This document shows positions 27,262 to 35,689 of a stretch of 64,000 nucleotides of DNA, in pieces; position 1 is the first letter of the stretch, and every line of letters starts with the position of its first letter. The notes beneath the pieces were generated by a model, which worked only from the letters and a program-made list of their open reading frames with translations, was not told the origin of the DNA and ran no database searches. This stretch comes from Corynebacterium pelargi. GTDB taxonomy: Bacteria > Actinomycetota > Actinomycetes > Mycobacteriales > Mycobacteriaceae. The DNA lies in contig NZ_BMCX01000004.1 of assembly GCF_014635485.1 (NCBI RefSeq), forward strand, positions 62,001 through 126,000, in the 5' to 3' direction. Position numbers and translations under genes: made by a program.

Positions 27262-29850
27262 CTAGCGCTTCGGCAACAGCGCCGCCGCCACCGCGCCCGC
27301 AGCCACCAAGGTGAGCGCCTGCGGGTACGCCGCCGGTGCGCGCATCATCCACATGGCGCATAGCCCCAGGCAAGTGAAGATCCACGCCTCGCGGCCAAAG
27401 CGGCTGAACTTGAGCACCGCCCAGGTAATTGGCACCATCACCAGTCCTGGTCCCAGCGCAAGCAGCCCGAGGGGGAACTCGCCGTCATCGGCGGGGGCGG
27501 GCTCATAGCGTGGGCGCCTAAAGAACAACAGTGTGATCAAACCTGCACATGCACCGAAGATCAATCCAGCTTGGTAGGGGCGCTCACCTGCAAAGGTGAT
27601 CTCAACCTTGTCATCGCCGTTGAGCTTGAAGCCCTGGGACGCGGCATTCACCTCCACTGGCTCAAGCTCCTGCCCGTTCTGTGTTGCCCGCAGCCCGGGA
27701 TTGGTGGCCAGGGTGGTCACCAGCACTGGATCCATGGGCACCGGGGTGGCCTTGCCCAGCGTGACAGTCTTGCGCGTGCGAATCTCATGGGTGCCTGCGG
27801 TGAGTGTGACCTCGCCAGCCTGCAATGTTCCATCGATCCACGCCGGGCGGCTCATCTGCAGGGTCATGGTGCGCGGCACGGTAAATTCGCGGTTGCCGTT
27901 GAACACGTATTGCTGCACCGAAGGCCCTGCATCCACATGCACTACGCGGCGCACGCCAAAGCCCACCTCAACTAGACCCGTATCCGTTTCGAGGCGAATA
28001 TCTTGCAGGTTCGGTACATCCACTACCTTTTGCTGTTCCACCTTCACCTCTTGCTCAAAACCATCGGCACTGATCTTCACCTTGCCGGGCTTGGACACGT
28101 GCAGCAGGAGCTGCTGTTGGGGTTGATCGGCGTGAATATCCATGCTCTTGCCAAAGAACACCGTGGAGGTATCCCCATCAAAAGCAGAGGAGTCAGGGGT
28201 GCTGGCGTGCCCGCCGCGCTCTACCACCTTCACAGGATCGCCCACCGAGGCATAGTCGCGCCCCGGCTCCATCAGTGGCTGCGAAGCCGCGTTGTCCAGG
28301 GTGCCAAAATTGCGGTTCACGGCAAGGGGTGTGTCGGTGACGATCTGCGCGTCGCCGCTCACAAGCTTGAAAGTGCCGGGCCCAAGCATGGCCAGGGCCT
28401 CGCCGCCACCGGCGACCGTGGTGATGGAATCGGCCACGTACATGCCGCGGCCGGGCTTGAGCGTATAAACGTCTAATTCGCCGAAGTGGTGGTCGGGTGT
28501 GCCCAGCTCAGCCTTGGCGTCCTCACTGATGCGGCGGGCGGAATCGTGGCGCACCACCACCGCGCCCACCCCCAGGCGCTCCAAATTGGCCTTATTCACT
28601 GGACCATCGAGGTTGCGGATCGCCTCTGGGGGGACCAGGGGAATGCCATCGCGTAATAACCAAGGCACATCCAACAATGGCTGGAAGGGATCATCGCGGG
28701 TCCAACCCCAATCCTGGCGGGCAAAGCTGGCCTCGGGCAGGATCAGCACGCGGGTATCCAGGCCGTTCAGGTAGTCGGCTGCCTCGTGGTAGTAGTCGGG
28801 CACCTTCTCATAAGCGCCGATGGGAAGCAGGCGGCCGAAGATCGGCCCGACAGCAACCACACCAGCCAACGCCACGGCAATGCGGTGGCGCGCCGGGATC
28901 GCAGCAATGCCCACTGCCAGCGGCAGGCGCACGAGGGGATCAAATTTGTGCACGTTGCGAAACATCACCAGCGGGCCGTCCAGCAGCGAGGGGAAGAGTG
29001 CGGCGAACACGAAGATGCCCAGACCCAAGGACAACAGCCATAGCCAAAAGCCGCGCACCTTCAAAAGTCCCACCAGGCCGATGCCTGCCACCAGCAAGGT
29101 GCCCAGGATGAAGACCGGCTGGTGTACTAGCAGCACGCCGGCTTGGCGTTCCACGTCTGCGAAGGGCGTCCAGGAGGTGGTGCCGCGCAGCACTTCGGCG
29201 AAATTGAGCCAGTGGGTGGTCACTTGACCGTTTTCGATGTAATCCACAAAGGGCACTGAGTAGCGGGCGAAGACGAGCAGGGGGATGATCCACCACAGCG
29301 AGACGCCGATGACCCCCAGGCACCAGGGGATGAGCGCGCGGCGTCGATAAGCTAAATAGAGGCCTGCCGGGACCAGGGCGGCCAGGGTAGCTGCGGCATT
29401 GACCGCGCCCATCATCGCCACTGCCAGCAAGGATCCGCCCACCCAGGGCTTCTTGGCCACCAGCGGCCACAGCACCCATGGGGCGAGCATCACGGGCCAG
29501 GTTTCAGAAGAGATGGCAGTAAGTGTGGTCAGCACGCGCGGGGAAAGCGCATATAAGGCCGCGGCCAGGGGTTGCACGCCCAAGCCGAGGCGCTGGAAGA
29601 GGATCAGCGCGCCCGAATAGCCCACGCCCAACACGATGGTCCACCACAGCCTTTGGGCAACCCAGTCCGGCATCCAGTCGGTGAGCAGGAAAAACAGGCC
29701 TTGTGGGAAAAGGTAGCCGTAGACCTGATTTTGGATCTGCCCCAGGGGGAAGATGGGAGAGTAGGCGTGCAGGGCTTGGGCGAGAAAGCCAGAAGGGTCT
29801 GCCGCTAGATCGTGTTTTGTGTCTGCGGCCACCTTGCCCCAGGGCTGCAA
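27262..29850 (-). CDS. aftD: Arabinofuranosyltransferase AftD-type GT-C protein
   Basis: At least 862 residues: a polytopic N-terminal half (about ten helices to residue 300) and a large extracytoplasmic C-terminal half with beta-rich, jelly-roll-like segments, ending in more helices. AftD adds arabinofuranose to arabinogalactan or lipoarabinomannan from decaprenyl-phosphoarabinose. The next gene upstream encodes DUF2613, as with M. tuberculosis Rv0236c-Rv0236A. The only conventional start is TTG 29850, yet the frame stays open upstream with family-like residues (RRLAHLWGWLGALAIAF), so the real start is probably a non-standard codon around 29886-29895. It is shorter than I recall for mycobacterial AftD. 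Confidence 0.82.
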   Translation of the reverse strand: MQPWGKVAADTKHDLAADPSGFLAQALHAYSPIFPLGQIQNQVYGYLFPQGLFFLLTDWMPDWVAQRLWWTIVLGVGYSGALILFQRLGLGVQPLAAALYALSPRVLTTLTAISSETWPVMLAPWVLWPLVAKKPWVGGSLLAVAMMGAVNAAATLAALVPAGLYLAYRRRALIPWCLGVIGVSLWWIIPLLVFARYSVPFVDYIENGQVTTHWLNFAEVLRGTTSWTPFADVERQAGVLLVHQPVFILGTLLVAGIGLVGLLKVRGFWLWLLSLGLGIFVFAALFPSLLDGPLVMFRNVHKFDPLVRLPLAVGIAAIPARHRIAVALAGVVAVGPIFGRLLPIGAYEKVPDYYHEAADYLNGLDTRVLILPEASFARQDWGWTRDDPFQPLLDVPWLLRDGIPLVPPEAIRNLDGPVNKANLERLGVGAVVVRHDSARRISEDAKAELGTPDHHFGELDVYTLKPGRGMYVADSITTVAGGGEALAMLGPGTFKLVSGDAQIVTDTPLAVNRNFGTLDNAASQPLMEPGRDYASVGDPVKVVERGGHASTPDSSAFDGDTSTVFFGKSMDIHADQPQQQLLLHVSKPGKVKISADGFEQEVKVEQQKVVDVPNLQDIRLETDTGLVEVGFGVRRVVHVDAGPSVQQYVFNGNREFTVPRTMTLQMSRPAWIDGTLQAGEVTLTAGTHEIRTRKTVTLGKATPVPMDPVLVTTLATNPGLRATQNGQELEPVEVNAASQGFKLNGDDKVEITFAGERPYQAGLIFGACAGLITLLFFRRPRYEPAPADDGEFPLGLLALGPGLVMVPITWAVLKFSRFGREAWIFTCLGLCAMWMMRAPAAYPQALTLVAAGAVAAALLPKR

Positions 29851-29903
29851 GAAGGCGATGGCTAGCGCCCCAAGCCAGCCCCACAGGTGCGCCAGGCGCC
29901 TAC

Positions 29904-30104
29904 TTAGCGTGATCCGCCCTCGCGGGAGCCGTATTCTGGGTCGCCCAATAGTGCCTGGTCGGCATCCACAGCGTTGGACTGGGAGGAATCGTTGATCATC
30001 GAAATGCCAAAGATCGCGGCGACGCCAATAGCAACACCGACTATCGCGCTGGCGATCGTGGGGCCCAACGTGCGAGCGTTGAGAGAGTCGGAGTCAAAAG
30101 CCAT
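29904..30104 (-). CDS. DUF2613 small secreted/membrane protein (Rv0236A-like)
   Basis: A 66-residue protein with one hydrophobic segment (TIASAIVGVAIGVAAIFGISMI) after a short N-terminus and an acidic C-terminal tail. It matches the DUF2613 family represented by M. tuberculosis Rv0236A, always next to aftD. Its stop at 29904-29906 lies within the region where the aftD frame is already open, so the two are probably translationally coupled. Function unknown; a small AftD partner is plausible. Confidence 0.8.
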   Translation of the reverse strand: MAFDSDSLNARTLGPTIASAIVGVAIGVAAIFGISMINDSSQSNAVDADQALLGDPEYGSREGGSR

Positions 30105-30125
30105 GGCAACCAGCTTACAGGTAGA

Positions 30126-31742
30126 TTGGTTGAAGTGAAGAAAGCAGTATTAGCAGGCGCGGGCATCGTCGTGGGTATTGGTGTGCTCTACGGCGCGGAT
30201 CTTTTGCTCACCCAAGGGCAGGTACCTCGGGGTGCCACGGTGGGTGGAGTTGAGATTGGCGGGATGGATCCCTCGGAAGCTCAAGCGCTGCTAGAACGCG
30301 AAATTGATCCCTCGGCACCCGTTGAGGTGCAAGCGGGCGATTTGCGCTCCAGTTTTAACCCGGCAGCGTCTGGTGTGATGCCTGATTGGAAGGCCACGAT
30401 TGACGGTGCTGGAAAACAAGCGCTGAACCCGATTACGCGAGTACGAAGCTTCTTTAGCACCTATGAAATTCCCGTTGCCAGCACCGTTGATGAGGCGCTG
30501 CTTCGCCCGCAGGTGGATCGGATCCGCGCCGAATTATCGCCCGAACCGGTAGAAGCAGGGCTCAACCTTGCAGGTGGGAAGGTCAATGTGGATCCGCAGC
30601 CTGCAAACGGCCAGAAGGTCGAAGGGGTAGAGCAGGCCTTGATTGAGCAGTGGCCAGAAGGTGTTGAGCTGGAACCTGAGGTCACGCACCCTGAACTTGA
30701 CCAAAAGGCCGTAGAAAAAGCGCTTCCCGCCGCCGAGCAGGCCGTGAGTAGCCCCTATGTGATTCATGGCCGCGATGCCGATGGGGTGATTCCCCCGGAG
30801 CGTATGGCGGAGGTGGTGAGCTTTGAGCGCCTCGAACCCAAGGTCAATGTAGAAGCAGCCCAGCACATTTTTGAAGAAGGTCTTGGACCTACAGAACGGC
30901 CCTTGCGCAATGCCAAAGTGAACTATCCCAGCATGGAGGTCACCCCGCATAGCGATGGGGTGAGCATTGAATGGGAGGCAACACTTAAAGGTTTTGATCC
31001 CACCACGGATCAACCGCGTGAGCGTGAGGCCGTGTACAAGGATGAAAAAGCTACGTACACCACGGAGATGGCGCAGCAGGCGAGCTTTGACGACGTGGTG
31101 GGTGAATTCACCACCGGCGGGTATAGCGATGCCTCGGGTGTGAATATTGCCCGCGTAGCCCAGATGGTCAACGGTGCGTTTGTTGCACCGGGCGAGACGT
31201 TTTCGCTCAATGGCTACACCGAGCCACGTGGCACCGCACAGGGTTTTGTGGAATCTGGGGTGATCCTCAACGGTCGTGCCGATAAGGCCGTGGGCGGTGG
31301 CATCTCACAGTTTGCTACCACCTTGTATAACGCTGCCTACTTTGCCGGGATGCAGGATGTGGCCCACACCCCGCATAGCTACTACATTTCGCGGTACCCA
31401 GCCGGACGTGAGGCAACCGTGTACGAGGGCGCCATTGACCTGCAGTTTAAGAATGACTCGCCCAACCCGGTGATTATCCAAACCTCCGCAGGTGGGGGTC
31501 AGGTAACGGTGAAGTTGCTTGGGGTAAAAACGGTGAATGTGGAGTCGGTCAATGGTGGGCGTTGGGCCTATACCTCGCCGCAGGTGATGCAGGTATCTGG
31601 GGCTAATTGCACGCCATCCTCGGGCGCCCAAGGTTTTAGCACCAGCGATACTCGGATTATTAAGAACCTCTCTGGGGCTGAGATTTCTAGGGAAACCCAA
31701 ACTACTGTGTACGATCCCCAGCCGATCGTGCGCTGTAGCTAA
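30126..31742 (+). CDS. VanW-family protein with peptidoglycan-binding-like repeats
   Basis: A 538-residue protein with an N-terminal membrane helix (AVLAGAGIVVGIGVLYGADLL), two PG-binding-4-like segments in the middle and a C-terminal VanW domain (residues about 340-460: NGAFVAPGETFSLN, GGGISQFATTLYNAAYFAG, SRYPAGREATVY). The domain was named for a vancomycin-resistance cluster gene, but related proteins occur widely without resistance and their activity is not settled. It is probably anchored outside the membrane and works on the wall. TTG 30126 or GTG 30135 are candidate starts. Divergent from DUF2613 by 21 bases. Confidence 0.83.
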   Translation: MVEVKKAVLAGAGIVVGIGVLYGADLLLTQGQVPRGATVGGVEIGGMDPSEAQALLEREIDPSAPVEVQAGDLRSSFNPAASGVMPDWKATIDGAGKQALNPITRVRSFFSTYEIPVASTVDEALLRPQVDRIRAELSPEPVEAGLNLAGGKVNVDPQPANGQKVEGVEQALIEQWPEGVELEPEVTHPELDQKAVEKALPAAEQAVSSPYVIHGRDADGVIPPERMAEVVSFERLEPKVNVEAAQHIFEEGLGPTERPLRNAKVNYPSMEVTPHSDGVSIEWEATLKGFDPTTDQPREREAVYKDEKATYTTEMAQQASFDDVVGEFTTGGYSDASGVNIARVAQMVNGAFVAPGETFSLNGYTEPRGTAQGFVESGVILNGRADKAVGGGISQFATTLYNAAYFAGMQDVAHTPHSYYISRYPAGREATVYEGAIDLQFKNDSPNPVIIQTSAGGGQVTVKLLGVKTVNVESVNGGRWAYTSPQVMQVSGANCTPSSGAQGFSTSDTRIIKNLSGAEISRETQTTVYDPQPIVRCS

Positions 31743-32521
31743 TCCTGCTGCCCGTCTTTGAGGCTTTTGCGCAGCTCCGCTACTTCTTGGCGGAGTGCGC
31801 GAATCTCGGCTTGTACGGGGTCTTCCTTATCTTCAGCTTCGCCTTCTACCTGCTTAATCAGCCAGGAGGCGATGGTTGCTGTCACCACACCGGCGACGGC
31901 AATACCTGCAAGCATGAGCATGATGGCGATGAATCGACCGGCGGCACTGACTGGCGCAATATCGCCATAGCCGACGGTGGTGACAGTCACGATGGACCAC
32001 CATAGGGCGTCGCCAAAGTTAGCGATCTGGCTTTCTGGATAGCCCTGCTCCACGTCGTAGATGGAAAGCGAAGCCACCAGCACCAGCAGCACCGAACTGA
32101 CTGCGGTGTAAATGGCGACGGTGACTGAGCGGTTCTGAGTGGAGTAGCGCTGCAATAAGAACAGGATCGGCACGATGCGCAGGATTTGCAGCGGGCGAAA
32201 CATTGGCAGGACCACCAGCAGCAGTTCGTGGAGGTGCCGCCAGAACCATCGCTTGCGTTGTTCTGCAAGGGATAGGCGCACCACGTAGTCAATAATGAAC
32301 GCCACCCACGCAATGGAAAGACCAACTTCTGCGATCTGCGTCCAGAGTTGGTCTGATTTACCCAGTGCGGACCAGGCAAAGAGGATGAGAAAGACCATCG
32401 AGACAATCAGCATGGGGCCTTCCACCCGAAGTTCCCAACGCTTTAACTTAGAGGCGTCTTCTGGGACTTCCGGGTGGAAGACGATTCGATATGCTCGCGC
32501 GATGCTTTCTCGAAGGGTCAT
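31739..32521 (-). CDS. Potassium channel, Kv-like with TVGYGD filter
   Basis: A 260-residue ion channel subunit: about four helices forming a truncated voltage-sensor-like bundle (residues 35-145, with RPLQILRIVPILFLLQR providing the basic helix), then the pore with selectivity filter TVGYGD at 182-187 and the last helix. There is no RCK domain; the tail ends in a predicted coiled coil (EIRALRQEVAELRKSL) that could assemble the tetramer. The role is potassium flux or membrane-potential control. It overlaps the convergent VanW gene by four bases and is followed by the Pip exporter gene in the same direction. Confidence 0.9.
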   Translation of the reverse strand: MTLRESIARAYRIVFHPEVPEDASKLKRWELRVEGPMLIVSMVFLILFAWSALGKSDQLWTQIAEVGLSIAWVAFIIDYVVRLSLAEQRKRWFWRHLHELLLVVLPMFRPLQILRIVPILFLLQRYSTQNRSVTVAIYTAVSSVLLVLVASLSIYDVEQGYPESQIANFGDALWWSIVTVTTVGYGDIAPVSAAGRFIAIMLMLAGIAVAGVVTATIASWLIKQVEGEAEDKEDPVQAEIRALRQEVAELRKSLKDGQQD

Positions 32522-32524
32522 TGC

Positions 32525-34669
32525 CTAGATATTAATGGCTGGGTGCAAGCGCTTCATTGTCCAGGTGCGGTCGCGGCGTGCACCCAGCGCTGTGGCCGTC
32601 AGGCAGCCGGCCAGCACCAGCAGGAGCACCACAATGGCAATGGGCAGGCGCTCATCGAGGGATCCGTAAATGAGCTGACGGAAGCCATTGACGGTGTAGG
32701 TCATGGGGTTGACCGGGGCGAAGAACTCAACGATCTTCGGTTCTGTCTGCACCGGATAGAGGCCACCGGAGGCGATGATCTGCAGCATGAGGAAGGCCAT
32801 GGCCGCAACCTTGCCTGGTCCAGGCCCAAGCAGCACGTTAAACATTTGGTTCAGTGCCGCAAATACCACCGCGACCAGGATGGAGAAGAGCCAAAGTGCT
32901 ACCGGGTACACCGGGTTGAGGCCAACGCCGAAGATGGTCACCAGGAACACTGCCGTTGCTTGCAGGGTGACGATCAGCGCTGCCGGCCAGAGGCCATCGA
33001 GTGCGGCGCGCAGTGGGGCAACGCCACTTGCTACTGCGCGTGCCTGCATGGGGCGAAGCAGCAGGAACACGATGATGCCACCGATAAACAGTGCCAGGGA
33101 GAAGAAGAAGGGTGCAAGGCCTGCGCCGAAGGTGTTCTCGCCGGCATCATTGCCCGAGGTGAGCATCACCGGCCCGCCCACCACGGTGGCGGTGTCGAGG
33201 CGCTGCTGTTCATTCCACTGAGGCACCTGGCGGGCACCCTCGGCGAGCTTATCGTGCAGCTCGCTGGAGCCATCTGCAAGCTGCTTGGCGCCATCTTCTG
33301 CTGTGACCATATTGGTGGCCAATTCGCCGGCGCCGGCATGCAGTTGGGTAATGCCGCTTGAGAGCTCATTGGCGCCGGCGGAAAGCTGGGTTGCGCCCTG
33401 GTTTAGAGCCAGTGCGCCTTGGTTTAAGGCCTGGGCACCATCGTTGAGTTGTTTCACACCATTTTGCAGCTCGCCGAGTTTGCCTGGCAGTTGCTGGGTG
33501 CCCGAGCGTAGTTCTTCTACGCCGCCACGAAGTGGGGCGTTGGGATCAGAGAGTTGATAGGCCAGTTGTGCCGTGCCGTCGGAAAGCTCGCGGATTTGGG
33601 CGGTGTAGATGGAGTCTTTGCCCAGGGCATTGGTGTCGATGGCAACGGCAAGCTGATCAAGCTGATCTGCCAGAAGGTTGGTTTGGCGGCCGGGAATCAG
33701 GCGCAATTGGCGGGCGATCTCGCGGGCCGTCTCAGAGTTTAAGGTTTGCAGCTCGGTTACTTCATCGGCCTTGGCCTGCAGGGCCTGCACACCATCATTG
33801 ATGGCAGAAGCGCCCTTGCCTGCTTGGTCGATGCCGCCGGCGAGTTCACCAACGCCACCAGTCAGTGCGCTGAGTTTTCCAGTGGCCTCATCTACCGCGG
33901 CGTTTAACTCTGCGGTGCCGCCAGCAAGTTGCCCTGCGCCGTTGGCCAGCTTCGAGGTGCCGTCGGAAAGCTCATTGGCACCGGCGGCGAGTTGCTTGGA
34001 GCCGTCTTCGGCATCGCCAAGTTTGGTGTTGAGTGTATTGGCACCGTCGGTGAGCTTCACTAAGCCGCTTTCGAGGCTGTTCGCGCCGTTTTCGAGCTTG
34101 CCGGCACCTTCGGCGGCCATGCGCAGGCCCGTGCCTGCATCCACGACGCCTAAGAGGATCTGATCAACCACCTGGGCGCCCAGCTCATCGGAGACAACCT
34201 GCAGCAGCTCGCGCATCGCATTTTGGCCGATCAGGGTAGAGAGGTAGCCATTGGCGTCGTTGTAGGTCACGCGCAATTGGGCTTTTTGGGGATCATCGGT
34301 GGTGGGGGAGGCTACTGCCTGGGAGAAATTCTCAGGAATCTCCAGCGCGAAGTAGTATTCGCCGTCTTTCACGCCCTTGGAAGCGTCCTCAGCCGAGGTC
34401 TCTGTCCAGGTCAGCTCTTTATTTTCGTGGAGGGCTTTGACGATCTGGTCGCCGGCTTCGAGCTCTTTGCCCTGCACGGTGATGCCCTTATCGGAGTTCA
34501 CCAGCGCGATGGGTAGCTTGCTTACGTTGCCAAAGGGGTTCCAAAACGCCCAGAGGTAGAGCGCGGAGTACAGCAGTGGCATCAAAATCACTGCGACGAT
34601 GGCCACGCGCGCGAGTTTTGCTCGTTTGAATCGGCGAAGTTCCGTGCCGATGTGGAATCCGGAAATCAT
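32525..34669 (-). CDS. YhgE/Pip-family ABC-2-type membrane protein
   Basis: A 714-residue protein with one N-terminal helix, a long extracytoplasmic region and five or six C-terminal helices. The central region (residues about 180-500) repeats L..GA..L..G..(E/Q)L..G units such as GAGQLAGGTAEL and LNQGALALNQGATQL, a right-handed or coiled-coil-like repeat typical of YhgE/Pip proteins. Relatives include phage-infection protein Pip and EsaA-type factors. The start overlaps the upstream ATPase gene by ATGA, so the pair probably forms one complex. The substrate is unknown. Confidence 0.85.
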   Translation of the reverse strand: MISGFHIGTELRRFKRAKLARVAIVAVILMPLLYSALYLWAFWNPFGNVSKLPIALVNSDKGITVQGKELEAGDQIVKALHENKELTWTETSAEDASKGVKDGEYYFALEIPENFSQAVASPTTDDPQKAQLRVTYNDANGYLSTLIGQNAMRELLQVVSDELGAQVVDQILLGVVDAGTGLRMAAEGAGKLENGANSLESGLVKLTDGANTLNTKLGDAEDGSKQLAAGANELSDGTSKLANGAGQLAGGTAELNAAVDEATGKLSALTGGVGELAGGIDQAGKGASAINDGVQALQAKADEVTELQTLNSETAREIARQLRLIPGRQTNLLADQLDQLAVAIDTNALGKDSIYTAQIRELSDGTAQLAYQLSDPNAPLRGGVEELRSGTQQLPGKLGELQNGVKQLNDGAQALNQGALALNQGATQLSAGANELSSGITQLHAGAGELATNMVTAEDGAKQLADGSSELHDKLAEGARQVPQWNEQQRLDTATVVGGPVMLTSGNDAGENTFGAGLAPFFFSLALFIGGIIVFLLLRPMQARAVASGVAPLRAALDGLWPAALIVTLQATAVFLVTIFGVGLNPVYPVALWLFSILVAVVFAALNQMFNVLLGPGPGKVAAMAFLMLQIIASGGLYPVQTEPKIVEFFAPVNPMTYTVNGFRQLIYGSLDERLPIAIVVLLLVLAGCLTATALGARRDRTWTMKRLHPAINI

Positions 34670-35424
34670 TTCTCGTCCTTATGGTGGCGGCCGGTGTTCT
34701 CGGGCTGGAGGTGGCCTTCGTCGGTAAACAGTTCAATCTGGTGGTGCTCTACGCCCTCGACGGGGTTCACGGCATTGAGCACGACGGGGATCTTTTCTGC
34801 GATTCTTTGCAGCGAGTGCAGCAGCACCAGGCGATCTTCTTGTTCGCGAACCTGCTCAAAGTCGTCCATGACCAGCATCTTGATCTCGGCTCCATTGGCG
34901 GGCCTTAAGGCAAGGCAAATGCGCAACAGGATGCGGTCCAGGCTGGATAGTTGCGAGATATACACATCCATTGGTGGTAGATCGCGGTGGCCAAACACGA
35001 AGGAACAAAGCTCGTCGCGGTAGGCCTCATCTGCCGGTTTGCTCCAGGAGATCCAGAGTTTTGACCAGGCTCGATGCTCTGTGAGGATCTCGTGAACCTT
35101 CACCGATCGGTCGAGTGCGTCGATCGACTCCACGCCGGCGATGGCCACCATGTTGCGGATCTTTTTGGGCTCAGATTCGCCGAGGACGGTGATCTCGCCT
35201 TCGTTTACCTTCATGCGCCCGGAAATGGTGAGCGCGAGCGCGGTGCGGCCTGAGCCGCCACGACCATTGAGGATGGTGAGTCCTTCACCTGGAATTTCAA
35301 CATCGAGCGGCCCGTAGGCTGGGCCTTCTTCGCCTCGCACGGCAATGTCGTGGGCAACGACTGCCGGTTCAACCTCGACCGGGTCGCCGGAGGCTTCAAC
35401 AGCGGGTTCAATTGCTTTTGCCAA
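34666..35424 (-). CDS. Degenerate ABC-type ATPase paired with the Pip protein
   Basis: About 252 residues with an ABC nucleotide-binding fold. Walker A reads NGRGGSGRTALAL near residue 57, with Arg where catalytic Lys is expected. The signature region is ISQLSSLDRILLRICLAL rather than LSGGQ, and Walker B reads LVMDDFE. ATP binding may therefore be altered or purely structural. The overlap with the Pip gene implies a two-component exporter. I prefer TTG 35424, eight to ten bases after AGAAAG; the frame is open to 35499 but that part looks non-coding. Similar Arg-type Walker A motifs may be normal in corynebacterial relatives. Confidence 0.7.
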   Translation of the reverse strand: MAKAIEPAVEASGDPVEVEPAVVAHDIAVRGEEGPAYGPLDVEIPGEGLTILNGRGGSGRTALALTISGRMKVNEGEITVLGESEPKKIRNMVAIAGVESIDALDRSVKVHEILTEHRAWSKLWISWSKPADEAYRDELCSFVFGHRDLPPMDVYISQLSSLDRILLRICLALRPANGAEIKMLVMDDFEQVREQEDRLVLLHSLQRIAEKIPVVLNAVNPVEGVEHHQIELFTDEGHLQPENTGRHHKDEK

Positions 35425-35598
35425 GACCGTGATCTTTCTGCTGCTAGTACAGCCATTTGCGACCGTAAGTGAGTGTGTACCCTCCGGATAATAGGGCAAG
35501 CCGGAGTGTTTACAAAGCCGAAATGGTTGTTAAGTGGTCATTTTGTGTCGCGATGGGTTCTGCGCCAGGACTGAGAGCTATGTCATGGGTGCCTATAG

Positions 35599-35618
35599 AG
35601 TGTTGGCTATAAAACACT
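35599..35618. promoter_or_regulatory. Inverted repeat upstream of cstA
   Basis: AGTGTT-GGCTATAA-AACACT, a perfect 6-bp inverted repeat with eight central bases, 72 bases before the cstA start. A further small hairpin (CACCTT with AAGGTG) lies near 35635-35653, before the AAAAGGAGG ribosome site. The placement fits an operator or promoter element in the 190-base gap between the ATPase gene and cstA; the cognate regulator is unknown. Confidence 0.35.
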
Positions 35619-35689
35619 AATCTTGAGGCTATACCACCTTCCCCTCGAAGGTGAACCCCTCAAATGTGGAGCCTAAAAGGAGGCGAAAA

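Noticed and set aside
32474-33361. 295-codon plus-strand frame opposite the Pip-type gene
   Set aside because: Gln/His/Gly-rich shadow of the L..GA repeat region; no start-site support.
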